This document shows, piece after piece, positions 10,912 through 22,711 of a stretch of DNA of 64,000 bases; position 1 is the first letter of the stretch, and every line of letters begins with the position of its first letter. Below the pieces are notes generated by a model. It searched no databases. It saw only the letters and a program-made list of their open reading frames with translations, and was not told the DNA's origin. The stretch spans positions 99,216,292 to 99,280,291 of the forward strand of contig NC_061510.1 of assembly GCF_022539505.1 (NCBI RefSeq). Direction: 5' to 3'. The position numbers and the translations under genes are program-made. The DNA is from Lolium rigidum. Taxonomy: Eukaryota > Streptophyta > Magnoliopsida > Poales > Poaceae.

Positions 10912-11392
10912 GTCCAAGGGACTTTCTAATTGAGGCGTGCACCTAACCGTGCACGGGCCAGACTCTATCTTTTAATTCTAAATTACAATGCGATCTACTA
11001 TATTACAGATACACGGGCAATTTAGCCCAAACTCTTAGCGTGAGGCCGCTTCAAAGACACTCCACGTGTAATCTTCTAAGCCCATCTTCACTTACGGCCC
11101 ATCTCCTGATTTGGCCAAAATCGGGTGGTAACACATGCCCCCCTGGTTTTGATAATGATAATTGCAAAACCATCTGTCTCCTTCGAAGGGTCATGTCGTG
11201 GTAGAACAGAACCGTCGCAGTATTCTTCATGATGACGTCTTGCCTTCTCAACTTCTCTGCACGATTTGACAGTTCTAGCACCACGTCCTCGGAAACTACT
11301 TAGGCATTAAATCGCTATATCCCTTTTTATTTGGCCACTTCCTGTAGTTCCTTTCTTCATCCCCTTCGCACTAGCACCCCCAAAAGCCCTCC

Positions 11393-11923
11393 TTGGCCGC
11401 CATGTCTTCTTCTTCTTCCTCCTCTGGTGCATCAAGCCTCTCGGTCCAATCCTCCCCCCTCCGAGAGCCGACGCCAGAGTGGGACCCGCAAGAAGCCCAC
11501 GCGGCCAACATCCGTCGCGCCATTGCCGACGGGGATGAGTCGAGTCACGACTTCTCCGCCTGGTCGGAGGACGACAAGTCCTCGACTGACGGGGAGAGCG
11601 ACCTCCGCTTCCTTGCAGATGGGGAATCGGAGGAGGAGAGCGACGACGACCGCTTCTCCTGGGATGATTTCACCTCTTCCGAAGAGGTGAAGGAAGAAGA
11701 AGAGGAGGAGGACAGCACCTCCTCCGACGAGCCGCCGGCCAAGCGCCATTGCCCCTGGCCCGGGAATCTCAGCGACTTCGACAGCGATGATGACGACGCT
11801 GACGAGGAGGACGAGGACAATGAGAGTCCTGCCGGCGGCCGCCACAGCAGCGATGATGAGCCAGCCGGGAGCAGCGCCGACGATGGTGATGAAGACGACG
11901 ACGAGGGCAGCAGCGGCCCCTAG
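11393..11923 (+). CDS. antisense acidic Ser-rich ORF of T2 (176 aa)
   Basis: This intact ORF lies opposite to gag, about 260 bases inside the 3' LTR. The start could be the ATG at 11393 or the one at 11402, just before the Ser run. The protein has a poly-Ser N terminus, repeated Asp/Glu-rich segments (EEESDDD, EEEEEED, DDDDADEEDEDNE) and the block DEPPAKRHCPWPGN shared with T1. It is strongly acidic and probably disordered, which would suit a nuclear binding protein, but no domain is recognisable. A TATA-like stretch (CTATATCCC) lies near 11313, and AATGAA near 12017 could serve in 3' end formation. Function unknown. Confidence 0.5.
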   Translation: MAAMSSSSSSSGASSLSVQSSPLREPTPEWDPQEAHAANIRRAIADGDESSHDFSAWSEDDKSSTDGESDLRFLADGESEEESDDDRFSWDDFTSSEEVKEEEEEEDSTSSDEPPAKRHCPWPGNLSDFDSDDDDADEEDEDNESPAGGRHSSDDEPAGSSADDGDEDDDEGSSGP

Positions 11924-13407
11924 ATAGGATAGAGCTAGGAGTAGTAGACGGGGCAATGTATCCCCTAGCAATTTCTTTTGAGAACCACTAGATCTTTGTG
12001 TAAGAAATCTGGCTATCAATGAAGAATCCCCTTTAACTTGATTTTGCCGATTTCTTTTGCGTTGATTTAGCCGATTCTGACTCTGCCGATGGTTAGCTCG
12101 ACCACCGCTCAACGACCCGATGGCAACGCATCGGTCTCTTATGATAAATCTCGAGATAGCTAAGTTCAGATCCTCAAGTCCCAGTCGAACAAGACCGAAT
12201 CGTAATCGTGCAAACCTTTAGATCTTGGAAATCCAAACCCCCTGAGCTCTTAGCTTTAATCGGCAACCCCAGAATCGATGCCTTCAGGCGAACTCCAGGA
12301 CCATTGCTGAAAATTTTGATCGCCTACAACCTTCCTTGCGATGCTTTGTTTATTTGCAGCAACAAACTGGCCCAAAGCCTATCAATTATGATGGCTCCTT
12401 CTTCAAACTCCTCTCATCAGCTCCGGCAGTTCTTCTCTGCAATAATCCACCACCTTTCAAACAAGCTGTGATGCAGAGTCAGCCGATTCCAACAAAATCA
12501 GCTCCGTAGAACAAACAACCTTAGGGGCTAGCTGCCCCGCGAGCCTCAGTCAAGGCGAGGATAAAGGTGTACCAACCGAATGGGCCATCATCGGCTCCCC
12601 AACTGTAGTGCAGCATCAGCCGATTCTAACCAAATCGGCTTTCCAAAGCGGAGAACCTCCAAGGTGAGCTGCCCTCCGAGCTTCTTTAGTTCAATGATGC
12701 AGCTTCTGGTGAGAACGTTGAGACCGTCACCTTGGTCAAGCCCTATGGTCAAGGCCATGATCCTTCAAGCTTGCCCCAGCCGATAGATAAATATCAGTAG
12801 CTTCCACGAGGAAAAGGGCAGTTTTGGGCGCCCAAATTGATGCTTCTGCCAGCACCGTTACACTGGAAGGCTTGCAAACGAAGCTGGAGGTCCTCGCAGA
12901 GAAGACCTGAGTCACCAAACAGTTGGAGGTCCTCGCAGAGTAGAGCCTCGCCATGTAACAGTTTGTACCCCTCGAGTCGATGGCCGTGCATCGGCTTTTA
13001 ATCCTTAAGTCGATGTCTACGCATCGGCTGTGCTCAAAATTTTTGGATTTTCCATTTTTAAATCTTGAGCTGCTGGGCATTTGGCATGCATCCTCAGCTT
13101 CGTATCCTCGTGTCTCATCCATCTATGTGCCCCCCGAGCCGATTCTGTCAAGTACTTGATGGTATCGGCTCTTCAGGCATCTGTTGGATCAATGCTGAAC
13201 ACAGACAAGGTATGTTGAGGATAGTTTTGGCCGATTGCCAGAATCGGCCTCCTTTTTCGTTGCAATGCTTGACGATGGTTTGCAACTTCTCGGATTTCCA
13301 CTGTAGCTACGTGACGTGTTGGAGATAAGATCCTTTGCTTTTTATTTTTTTGAGGGCCGATCGCAGGGATCGGCCTTGCCACGTACGTCCAATGAACTTG
13401 GACGTTG

Positions 13408-15262
13408 CTACTCTGTCAGGCCGGTGGATAAAACCAGCCTTACCCCATTCTTCGAAGCTTCGATGCGCTCACAGCCCTCTAAACTGATTCCAGAGAGCGG
13501 CTCTTGGTTATCTGCTTCCCACACACTCATGGCAGCTAACGATATCTCGATTGAGTCATCTCGCTCGAACGACTTCCACTTCATCTCCATCCCACTGTAT
13601 GATGCATTGGTGCATTGTAGATGGAATGCAACAGTTAGCATGAATCCAATCCCTTCCTAATAGGACGGCGTAATTGCTTTTGCTGTCGACGATGAAGAAC
13701 GCGGTAGGTATGGTTTTCCGGCCTACAGTAAGCTCTACATTCAGAACACCTTTCGCTTCTGACGCCTGGCCGTTGAAGTCGCTTAATGTGACGTTGGTTT
13801 TGATCAGATCATCACTGGAGTGTCCCAAACGTCGTAACATGGAATACGGCATTATGTTGACCGCCGCTCCGGTGTCAACCAACATCTTGCTGACAGGCTG
13901 CCCATTGATGTAACCCCTCAAGTATAGGGCCTTCAAATGCCTGTAGCTTCTATCTCGTGGCTTCTCAAAGATAACTGGTCGTGGACCGCAGTCGAATTGA
14001 GCCACTGATACCTCCTCATCGCTTGGAGCGCGAAACTCCGACTGGAGTATGAACACCATGTTTGTGTCAGCCGATGCCTCTGCATCGGCATCAGCCGATG
14101 CCTGTGCATCGGCTTTCGCCTGTTTGGGGCGCCATACTTTCTTTGGCGGGCGCGCCTTCGTCTCCAATGTTTGCTGAATTTTCGCGGCCAGATCGGGCCG
14201 CGCTCTTCTCAACGTGTACAGGTACTGTGCCTCGGCCTCTTCCAAGTTTCGCAGCCGCTGCACCCTACGCTTCTGAGAATGGCTGAGTCCATCAGGGCAC
14301 CACCTTGGTCGGTGATACCTATCTTCTTCTCCATCTGACTCCTCAAAGTCTTCTTCTTGAGATGACTCAGCCTGTTTGTTATGAGGTGGGAGAGGCCCTA
14401 GACGCTCGAACACTGACACTTCACCTGTCCTCCTCCTTTGCTGTTTGCATTCTGGGCAATTCTCGATTGTTGGCAATCGGCTCATTCCTGAGTCCCAGCA
14501 ATGTTTGAAGAAAGTACAGTCCCAGTGCTTATCTACGTTGTCTTGTTCCCTTGACCTCCCTCTAGCGCGACGTTCGTACCCGTCATTGTTCCTGTCGTTC
14601 TGACGATACCTCCAGATTTCCGCATCAGACCGACGATATCTTTCATCGTCTTCGTCGTAGCGCCGACGTCGGTCGTACTGCTGCTCATATTTGTTGAGGA
14701 GACGCACAGAGAGTGGTCGTTGACGCCGTGTGCTTCTCACCTCCTCCTCGGTTAGGTACCGTCTATCGTCATCTTGGGGCCGGTCGCGTGGAACGGCCTC
14801 CTCTTTATCTTTGCCACGAGAGTGGCTGCTCTCTGCTTTATCTTTGCCATGGCGGATCACAAACCCTGCCATATTGACATCGAAAGAGAACCCTGGCTCT
14901 CTTATGGAGTGGCTTAGGTCCACCATGTTGACGTCCGGAAACGGACGCATGTCTACCTTCATGGCAAACTGTCCGAAAGTTAATCGGCCTGATTCTATCG
15001 CCATCTGAATTTGTGCGCGCAATACTTTGCAGTCGTTGGTGGCGTGCGTGAACGTATGATGCCATTTGCAGTATGGCCTTTTGTTCATCTCCTGTGCCGT
15101 AGGGATCTTGTGGCCTTCGGGTAGCTTCAACTGTTTCTCTTTTAGTAGTAGATCAAAAATCTGCTCAGCTTTGGTCACGTCAAAGTCAAACCCTCTTGGA
15201 GGCCCTGGTGGATTCACCCATTTGCAGGACACAGGTACTGCCGTCCGAGTCCATTCAGCCAC
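13408..15262 (-). pseudogene. gag C-terminal region plus aspartic protease (T2)
   Basis: The frame continues the 15272-15805 capsid frame after a single TAG stop (15272-15274), where T1 has a Gln codon. It contains CKWHHTFTHATNDC, the Cys/His region HWDCTFFKHCWDSG with CPEC, a Glu-rich part, and the protease motif VDTGAAVNIMPYS followed by VLLGRDWIHANC, both hallmarks of retroviral-type aspartic proteases. Near 13556 a one-base change ends the frame, and the expected continuation (DDSIEI and on) lies in another frame down to 13408. Nothing recognisable as reverse transcriptase follows. Gag packages RNA and the protease would process the polyprotein; here both are broken. Confidence 0.75.
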
Positions 15263-15271
15263 TGCGACTTC

Positions 15272-15898
15272 CTAATCTTCCGCAGAGTCTTCATCTTCAT
15301 CAGTATTGACCAGGCTTATCGCGCGCTTGAACTTGTCTTGGTACAGTTCTAGATGACGCTGCTCATATAAGGTCAGTCTATTGACCAGGTGCGTCAACGA
15401 GTTGTACTCCACTTGGAACGTCAGATCTTTGAACGACGCTGCAAGGACTGCCACGGCCAGCTCGACTGCTACTTTCTCAGTTAAGTGAACCGAATAGCAT
15501 CGGTTCTTGACAGTTCTGAAACATTGGATGTACTCAGACACTGTCTCTCCTCGCCTTTGCCGAACCTGTGCTAATTCGGCAATACCAGCTTCAGTAGCCT
15601 CTGAATGGTATTGTGTGTGGAACAGTTCCTCCAGCTGCTTCCATGATCGCACTGAATTTGGCTGCAGCGAGGTGTACCATCCAAAAGCTGGACCGGTGAG
15701 GGATTGCGAAAAGAACCTCACCCGTAGCTGATCCGATGCCGAAACCATGCCCAACTGGGCCAAATATCGGCTCACGTGCTCGATGGAGCTAGATCCTTCT
15801 GACACACTGAATTTGTTGAAGTCCGGAAGCCGGTACTTAGGTGGTAGTGGGATCAGGTCAAACTCATTGGGGTACGGCTTGGAATAGCCGATTATCTT
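15272..15898 (-). pseudogene. gag capsid region (T2)
   Basis: The frame opens with KPYPNEFDLIPLPPKYRLPD and continues through SRYLAQLG, FFSQSLTGPAFGWY, SWKQLEELFHTQY and ETVSEYIQCFR. This is the standard plant Gypsy gag (retrotrans_gag) pattern with the Ala-x-x-Trp-Tyr and Phe-hydrophobic helices. The frame is shifted relative to the upstream matrix-like ORF (break near 15905) and ends at the TAG at 15272-15274. T1 lacks this region. Confidence 0.75.
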
Positions 15899-16674
15899 CT
15901 TCTTCGGCAGGATGCCGAAGCTGGTCTCTCGGGACCGCAGCGATCTGATCCGCGGTGGAGGTAGTAGCGAGCCGAGCTTTCATGGACTGGTGCGGTGGCA
16001 TACTTGGCTAGCCACGCTGTTTCTCGGCTACGCTCCTGAACTCCCCGGCTAGCTGCGATCGTTCCTCCTGCCGGAACAATTGCTCCTGCTCCGGCAATCC
16101 CTCCTGGTGGAGCCTGGATCGCTTGCGTCCAGTTGTTGCAGTCCGGCACAAACGTGCACACGTATCCGTGTGGGATCTCCTTGGGCGGGTCATGTAAGAA
16201 CTGATAGTCGCCCGGATCACCTCCAACCTTGTAGACAACGTATGCCGGTGAACCTTGTTGCTGTGGAGCTGCCATCGCGTACGACAGTGGTGGCCTGGTG
16301 TGGAGTTGCATCTCTCCCTGGTGAGTCCCTAGAACAGGTCCTGAAGGGGAGTACCGACGCTCCATGATCTCTTGCACCACACGGAGCGCAACGCGCTCCA
16401 AAGTATTCACCAGACTCTCAGAGTGCCGATGCAGTGAATGAGCCACCACGTAGTTGATTTCCTGTCGCAGGGCTCTGGTACGTTCCTCTGAAGGGAGAGA
16501 CAGATCCAACCCCTCGAGGATGCCTTGTGGTGCGAATCCTTTGAACCTGACGCCGTGCGACCGGGTCTTCTCAAATGAGCCGATGAGTTCGGCTTCAAGG
16601 ATGGCCTTCAGGTCATCGTACTTCTTCTTGTGCTCCGTAGGGAGATCCTCGTACGTGATCTGTTCCTCTGCCAT
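15892..16674 (-). pseudogene. gag N-terminal region (T2)
   Basis: It starts at MAEEQITYEDLP, about 40 bases after the primer-binding-like site, so the start is well placed. The 260-residue frame is rich in charged helices (RALRQEINYVVAHSLHRHSE) and then in Gly/Ala/Pro, as usual in gag leaders. The last residues (CRRRR) are out of frame with the capsid continuation, indicating a one- or two-base indel near 15905. T1 shares only the first part. Confidence 0.65.
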
Positions 16675-16711
16675 CTCGGATGTCGGTGTTGACGTGGATG
16701 TTGCAGAAGAT

Positions 16712-16729
16712 GTCCCACCGGGCGTGCCA
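16712..16729 (-). other. primer-binding-like site of T2
   Basis: It is the same 18-base site as in T1, five bases from the LTR end. This confirms that the 16735 LTR is the 5' LTR. Confidence 0.6.
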
Positions 16730-16734
16730 GAATG

Positions 16735-17731
16735 TGTTACCTACCAAAACCCATCGGCGGGCAATGGTTAAGCAACACGAAGAGCCGGGAGGCTCCTAGG
16801 GCCGCTTAGTGGACCCTGGCACCTCGCGTCGTCCCGCAAATCTTCCAGCCACGTCCTGGCGGTTGCTAGGGCGTGCCACCTGACCTAGACCCGATCAGGA
16901 AGGTGTTAGAGTGCTTCGATTGTTCCTGCATGGTAGACACGTAAAAGTTAAATACGAGCCCTATCGGCTCTCAGGTTTCCCTGTGGATCGTCTCAAAGAG
17001 CCGATCGCCCCATGGTTCTTGTTGGATTTGCAATGGCATGGGGATCCTGCTTGATCAGAACAAAGCTAAAACGATCCACGACAGTTTAGGGTTTTCACCG
17101 CATAACCGGAACGTCCTACGCGTGATCGGGCCTAGCAGATACGGAAGATGATGAAAACTACTCCTACAAGAGGCCTAAAAACCAACGTTACGTCAATTCC
17201 CGGATCATCCCTTGTAGGAACGGTAAACAACACCTAACGCACTACCGGATCGTCAGACCCCAACATAAGGCCTAACTATGCGAGATATTAAACTAATCCT
17301 GCGGAGCAAGGAGCAACTATAACGGATCGGATCTACTAAGTTACGAGCAAGCAAGATGCTGCCCTTACACCCGTAAAGGTGTAAGGGCAGCTAGGTGTCG
17401 AGGGACGGCATTGCCACGCAGATATGCACGAGAAAGCATCAATGCAAGCCCCTAAACACCTAATGATAAGTAGTACTTGCTCGCCATCAACAAGGCTTCA
17501 GCACGAGCGAGTACAAGGTAGACGAATAAACGTATACTTGCCTAGATCGCTAGATGCGATCTAGGCAGCATGGTGCTTACCGGGAGAAACCCTCGAAGGA
17601 AGGGGTGGCGATGCGCCTGATTTGTGTTTGTTTGAACGATGATTGTCCTCCTTTCTCGATAACCCTAGATACATATTTATAGTCCAAGGGACTTTCTAAT
17701 TGAGGCGTGCACCTAACCGTGCACGGGCCGG
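16735..17731 (-). repeat. 5' LTR of T2, cut by the N gap
   Basis: It is nearly identical to 9967-10961. The last 172 bases of the LTR are missing because the N run begins at 17732. A TATA box is at 17674-17681 (minus). Confidence 0.85.
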
Positions 17732-17831
17732 NNNNNNNNNNNNNNNNNNNNNNNNNNNNNNNNNNNNNNNNNNNNNNNNNNNNNNNNNNNNNNNNNNNNN
17801 NNNNNNNNNNNNNNNNNNNNNNNNNNNNNNN
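17732..17831. other. assembly gap (100 N)
   Basis: The run is exactly 100 N, a usual placeholder for unknown length. From the LTR and host copies elsewhere in the window, about 336 bases are missing (see findings). Confidence 0.95.
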
Positions 17832-20800
17832 AGTCTACTCCTTCTACACCTCCGGAGAGGTCTGGTTCTTCGTAGCAGATCCCATCTGCTCCTTCTGGGT
17901 CGTTATTGTCCTCCTCAAGATGATTCAGGCAATCTAAGCAGGGGATTTAAGAGTGGTATGAGTATGAGCGTACTCAACAAGTTCATATTAGGAAAGAGGT
18001 GTTTAATGCACTATCTACGATACCAGACCAGAAAGTCTAATACCATGCAAGTTTTGATAACCATTTCTTCAAAAGGTTTGCTTTTATTAATAAGAGCTAT
18101 GTCCGTCAGCCTTCACCGGTTGACTAGAACTTCATGGAGTTCCTTTACGGCAGCGTTCGTAGTTCCAAATCCCGGAACAAGGAGTGACTAGTCATGATTC
18201 ATTACACTCTGCAGAGGTGTGTTGCTTTACCCATAAGAGATCTTAACCCCTTGGTGCCAACCGGGCAGCTTTCCCGTCCACACTTCCAATGGTGTGAGGC
18301 CCGGTATAAGGTCCTAGTCAATTATATTCCTCCGCTACCTTGCACACCCACCCTTTGTTGCATTCCCCGACCCTGGGTCCTCGCCGGTCCTCTTACACCA
18401 ATTAAGGATGGACCCCGACCGCGACAACAGTTCTGGGCTCTACCATAAACTCCTTCGCCGGTAGATGCAACCCATCATAGACCGCAATACCGTGGGGAAC
18501 TTAAGGCTTCCCCAGCCTACCGCTTGCTCCTCGGGCGACAAGTGTCTATGGACAATGCCGTGGGGAACTTAAGGCTTCCCCAGCCTACCGCTTGCCCCCT
18601 TGGAATAAAGTGTCTATGGTAAAGCGCGTCCGTTGATGTACAAGAGGTGGAAATACAATTGACTATTCCGTCCCACTCCAGATCTTATGGTTAACACGGG
18701 TATTAGGCAGAAGAATCACTGGACGACATTTGTTGTTTAATCCTAGATGGATATAAACCCTTGCAATGGAACTTCCACCATATCAACACATACCATGGTT
18801 CCATTGCCCACCACATAGTCATATTCATAGTTATGAAAATAGTATTTTTGCTCTTCATGCAAGAGTGATAAACATAGTACTTTGCAAGTAATTTGGTAAA
18901 AATACTCAAATGACATGAGCAAGCGATGAACTTGCCTGGCAACTGCGATGTAATGCAGTTGGATGCTTTGGATTGACCCTGATCCTCTGTTTCTGAAAGA
19001 AGCATCATTGTCCGATAAGGGCAATGGTTAAAGAAGCAATTATGCATGCTTTTGGATTTTAGGGTTTGGTTCCCCCTCCCGATGCTTTATTATTTCATGT
19101 CGGAAGTAATTACTAAGAATAATTTAGGGATACTTTGTTTAAGGCAAAATACTACCTTATAATGTTGCCAAGGTGTTTTTAGAGTCCAAAATAATTTAAT
19201 GGACTTATTTTATCATTAAAAATATGTGTGTTATTTTTAATGATGCTTAAATATTTATTTCTTGTCTTAAATTATGGTCCAATTTTTATTTATCTCAAAA
19301 ATTCTATTTCATATTTTATTATGATAGAGAATTTTATGCTGAGTGATTTTCATATTTTTCTTTATTTTTTTAGAGCTATATTTATTTTAGAAAAATCAGT
19401 GAAAGGTTCACTTAATTTGGCATTTATGAAATGCCCAAAATACCCCTCGGGCCCACCTGTCAGGCCACCGAGCTGGTTAGGTTGGACCAGCCCATTGGGC
19501 TCGGTCCAGCCTGACCCAGTCGTGCCGTAGACGCTCCTCTCTCCTACCCTAACTCTCTCCTCGACGCTCTGGCGACTCGCGTCGCCGCCGCCGTCGCCGA
19601 ATTATTCCGGCCGTCTCCGGCCGACTCCGGCGGCGCGGTCTGTTGCAGAAGAACCGCCTCTCGACAGCGAACCAGATGGTTCACGTCAATCTGGCCCTCG
19701 TCGCTTCCTTCTCGCCTGCACGCGGTCACGGGCTCGCGGCGATCTGGTGTTCGCCGGCGCTCCTGGTGCTGTGGCGCCGCCGTGGGCGTTGCCGTGGTGG
19801 CGCTGGGCGCTGCGGCGATGCTGTGGTCTGGCCTGGCTTGGCCTGGCGCCGCCGTGCCCCGGCGTGTGCCTCCGTGGCCACCATGGCCGCGTTCTTTGCT
19901 CGCCACGCCTGTAAGTGCTCCTCCGCCTCTCTTCTTCTCTCTCAGCTCATCTTCCCCTTCTTCTAGTTTGAGCTGGGCTGCTCCTCCTCATGGAGAGATT
20001 CTATCGTGTTGCTGCTATGGCTCTACTGGCCGCTGCTGCTGTGTATATGCTGCTGCTGTGCGTGGGCTGCTGGGCTCTCTGCTACTGCCATGGTTGCTAG
20101 CTGCTACTTTTGTTGTTTTACTTGCTCAATTCCATGGCTTACTGTCTATCTAGATGCTCTCCTAGTCGATCCTAGCCATTACTCTTGCTCCATCCTGGTG
20201 CTAGGTGATTGTTCTGACCCTCCTGGCTCACTACTGTGAGTGGTTCTTGCTTTTTAGCAAGTGCCAGTGCCCTTGGTGTGTGATTCATTATGCTATGCTT
20301 CCTAGAAATGCCATGTTGAGCATGATTGCTACTAAGTAGTTCCATCCCTGGATGGTTTGCTTCTGGATATGCTTGATTTGATTATCTGTGATATAATTGT
20401 TGCTTAACTGTGGCTATTTCATTTATATGGTTCATGGATTGATGCCAGGCTTGCCTCTGTCAAGCTCTTGCATGCTTTGGCAAGCCCTGATGCTTATCCT
20501 TGGCCTGGTGTGACACCATGCCTTGTGTGGGTGCTCGCTATTGCTTAATCAAGCATCCGTTGAGTCTTGCAGGGATCCATTGGATCATATGCAGGGCTCC
20601 AGTGCTTGGTTATCTTGTGTAGGTCATTTATCTGTGTAGCTTGTCATGATTTTATAGATAAATGAGATGAACTGCTTGCAGTGATGAATCTTATGACTGA
20701 TTTACTTGAGCTAGAGGGATACCAACAATTGTTGGGGACCCTAGCTCACTCTGAACCCTTCTGGGTAATGATGTAATGGCTTGCTTATCCGTTTTAGGGT

Positions 20801-21003
20801 TTGAGGTAACCCTGACAGCACCTAGCTGTTGTCAGAGGTGGCTCCCCTCTCTGTGGCTTGATGAATGCTTACTGGTTGATCCTCTTTTGGATTTCCAGAA
20901 GCCTTTGGTGTTGAAAAAAATGGAATAGACATAATCTGTCTATATATCTGATGGTTTAGTGAACCTCTAGCTGCTAGGTGAGTTGGCTAGACTGGTAGTG
21001 CAT

Positions 21004-22547
21004 TGATACATCTCCAACGTATCGATAATTTCTTATGTTCCATGCTACTTTATTGATGATACCTACATGTTTTATGCACACTTTATGTCATATTCGTGCA
21101 TTTTCTGGAACTAACCTATTAACAAGATGCCGAAGTGCCAGTTCACGTTTTTCGCTGTTTTTGGTTTCAGAAATCCTAGTAACGAAATATTCTCGGAATT
21201 GGACGAAATCACCGCCCAGGTTCCTATTTTTCCCGGAAGCTTCCAGATCACCGAAGAGGGGCCAGAGATGGGCCAGGGGGGCCCCACACCACACTTGGGC
21301 GCGGGCCAGGGCCTGGCCGCGCCACCTGGTGGTGAGGGCACCCTGGTGCCCCTCCGAGGCTGCCCTTTCGCCTATATAAAGCCCCTGCATCGAAAACCCT
21401 TACGGAGGAAGCCACGGTACGCGAAACCTTCCAGAGCCGCCGCCATCGCGAAGCCAAGATCTGGGGGACGGGAGTCTCCGTTCCGGCACCCTGCCGGAGC
21501 GGGGAAGTGCCCCGGAAGGCTTCTCCATCGACACCGCTGCCATCTCCACCGCCATCTTCATCACCGCTGCTGCTCCCATGAGGAGGGAGTAGTTCTCCAT
21601 CGAGGCTCGGGGCTGTACCGGTAGCTATGTGGTTAATCTCTCTCCTATGTACTTCAATACAATGATCTCATGAGCTGCCTTACATGATTGAGATTCATAT
21701 GAGTTTTGTATCACTATTCATCTATGTGCTACTCTAGTGATGTTATTAAAGTACTCTATTCCTCCTCCACGTGTGTAAAGGTGACGAGTGTGTGCACCGT
21801 GTGAGTACTTGGCGTAGGCTATGATTGTGATCTCTTGTAGATTATGAAGTTAACTATTGCTATGATGGTATTGATGTGATTTATTCCTCCTACATAAGCG
21901 TGAAGGTGACAGTGTGCATGCTATGTTAGTTCTTGGTGTAATTGTGTTGATCTATCTTGCACTCTAAGGTTACTTAAACATGAATATCGAATACTGTGGA
22001 GCTTGTTAACTCCGGCATTGAGGGTTCGTGTAATCCTACATAGTTAGTGGTGTCCATCATCCAACAAAAGAGTGTAGAGTATGCATTTATCTATTCTGTT
22101 ATGTGATCAATGTTGAGAGTGTCCACTAGTGAAAGTCTATTCCCTAGGCCTTGTTCCTAAATACTGATATCACTGCTTGTTACTGTTTTACTGAATTACT
22201 ACTGCTGCGTTACTATCGCATGTTTACTTCCTGCAATATTACTACCATCAACCGCACGCCAGCCGAGCTATTTTCCGGCGCCGTACTACTCGCTCATATT
22301 CATTCATACCACTTGTATTTCACTATCTCTTCGCCGAACTAGTGCACCTATTAGGTGTGTTGGGGACACAAGAGACTTCTTGCTTTGTGGTTGCAGGGTT
22401 GCATGAGAGGGATATCTTTGACCTCTTCCTCCCTGAGTTCGATAAACCTTGGGTAATCCACTTAAGGGAAACTTGCTGCTGTTCTACAAACCTCTGCTCT
22501 TGGAGGCCCAACACTGTCTACAAGAATAGAAGCACCCGTAGACATCA
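21004..22547 (+). repeat. 5' LTR of the TGATAC-type element
   Basis: It has a TATA box (CCTATATAAAGCCC) at 21373-21380. It differs from the 3' LTR at only scattered bases by eye, so the insertion is fairly young relative to its host. Confidence 0.9.
21373..21380 (+). promoter_or_regulatory. TATA box in the TGATAC-type LTR
   Basis: TATATAAA is preceded by a GC-rich stretch. The same box is in the 3' LTR at 26224-26231. Confidence 0.65.
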
Positions 22548-22557
22548 AGTACTTTTC

Positions 22558-22574
22558 TGGCGCCGTTGCCGGGG
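22558..22574 (+). other. primer-binding site, tRNA-Asp type
   Basis: TGGCGCCGTTGCCGGGG matches the complement of the 3' end of plant tRNA-Asp (GTC) as I remember it. It lies ten bases after the 5' LTR. Confidence 0.75.
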
Positions 22575-22711
22575 AGGAAAGGTAAAAGGCACTCATACTC
22601 CGGTTCCAGGTAACAGTACTTTTCTGGCGCCATTGTGTGTGTACTCGAAGCTATTTCCTTTAGACTCTGCAATTGCGACATTTGGTTTCTTGTTTACACT
22701 AGTTAGGCATA

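Larger units (their letters stand above)
9967..11133 (-). repeat. 3' LTR of T2 (1167 bp)
   Basis: Termini are TGTTACCTGCC and GGTGGTAACA. On the minus strand it is preceded by the purine tract CCAGGGGGGCATG (11134-11146). It contains three strong inverted repeats at 10218-10238, 10590-10623 and 10767-10797, and a TATA box at 10904-10911 (minus). Confidence 0.85.
9967..17831 (-). mobile_element. Gypsy element T2, gag-protease only, ends in assembly gap
   Basis: LTRs at 9967-11133 and 16735 to the gap start TGTTACC and end GGTAACA (plus strand). The internal part carries, on minus, gag pieces (15892-16674, 15272-15805) and gag-protease (13556-15262), and on plus the acidic antisense ORF at 11393-11923. 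Reverse transcriptase, RNase H and integrase are absent, so it depended on a relative for movement. It lies inside the chromovirus LTR: the host sequence stops at 9966 after GGTGAACC and resumes after the gap. The right target duplication is lost in the gap. Confidence 0.85.

Noticed and set aside
19540..20240. Plus-strand ORFs in the chromovirus LTR as host proteins
   Set aside because: The frames differ between the two LTR copies through indels, so protein coding is not supported. Only the splice-like and polyadenylation-like signals were kept as a finding.
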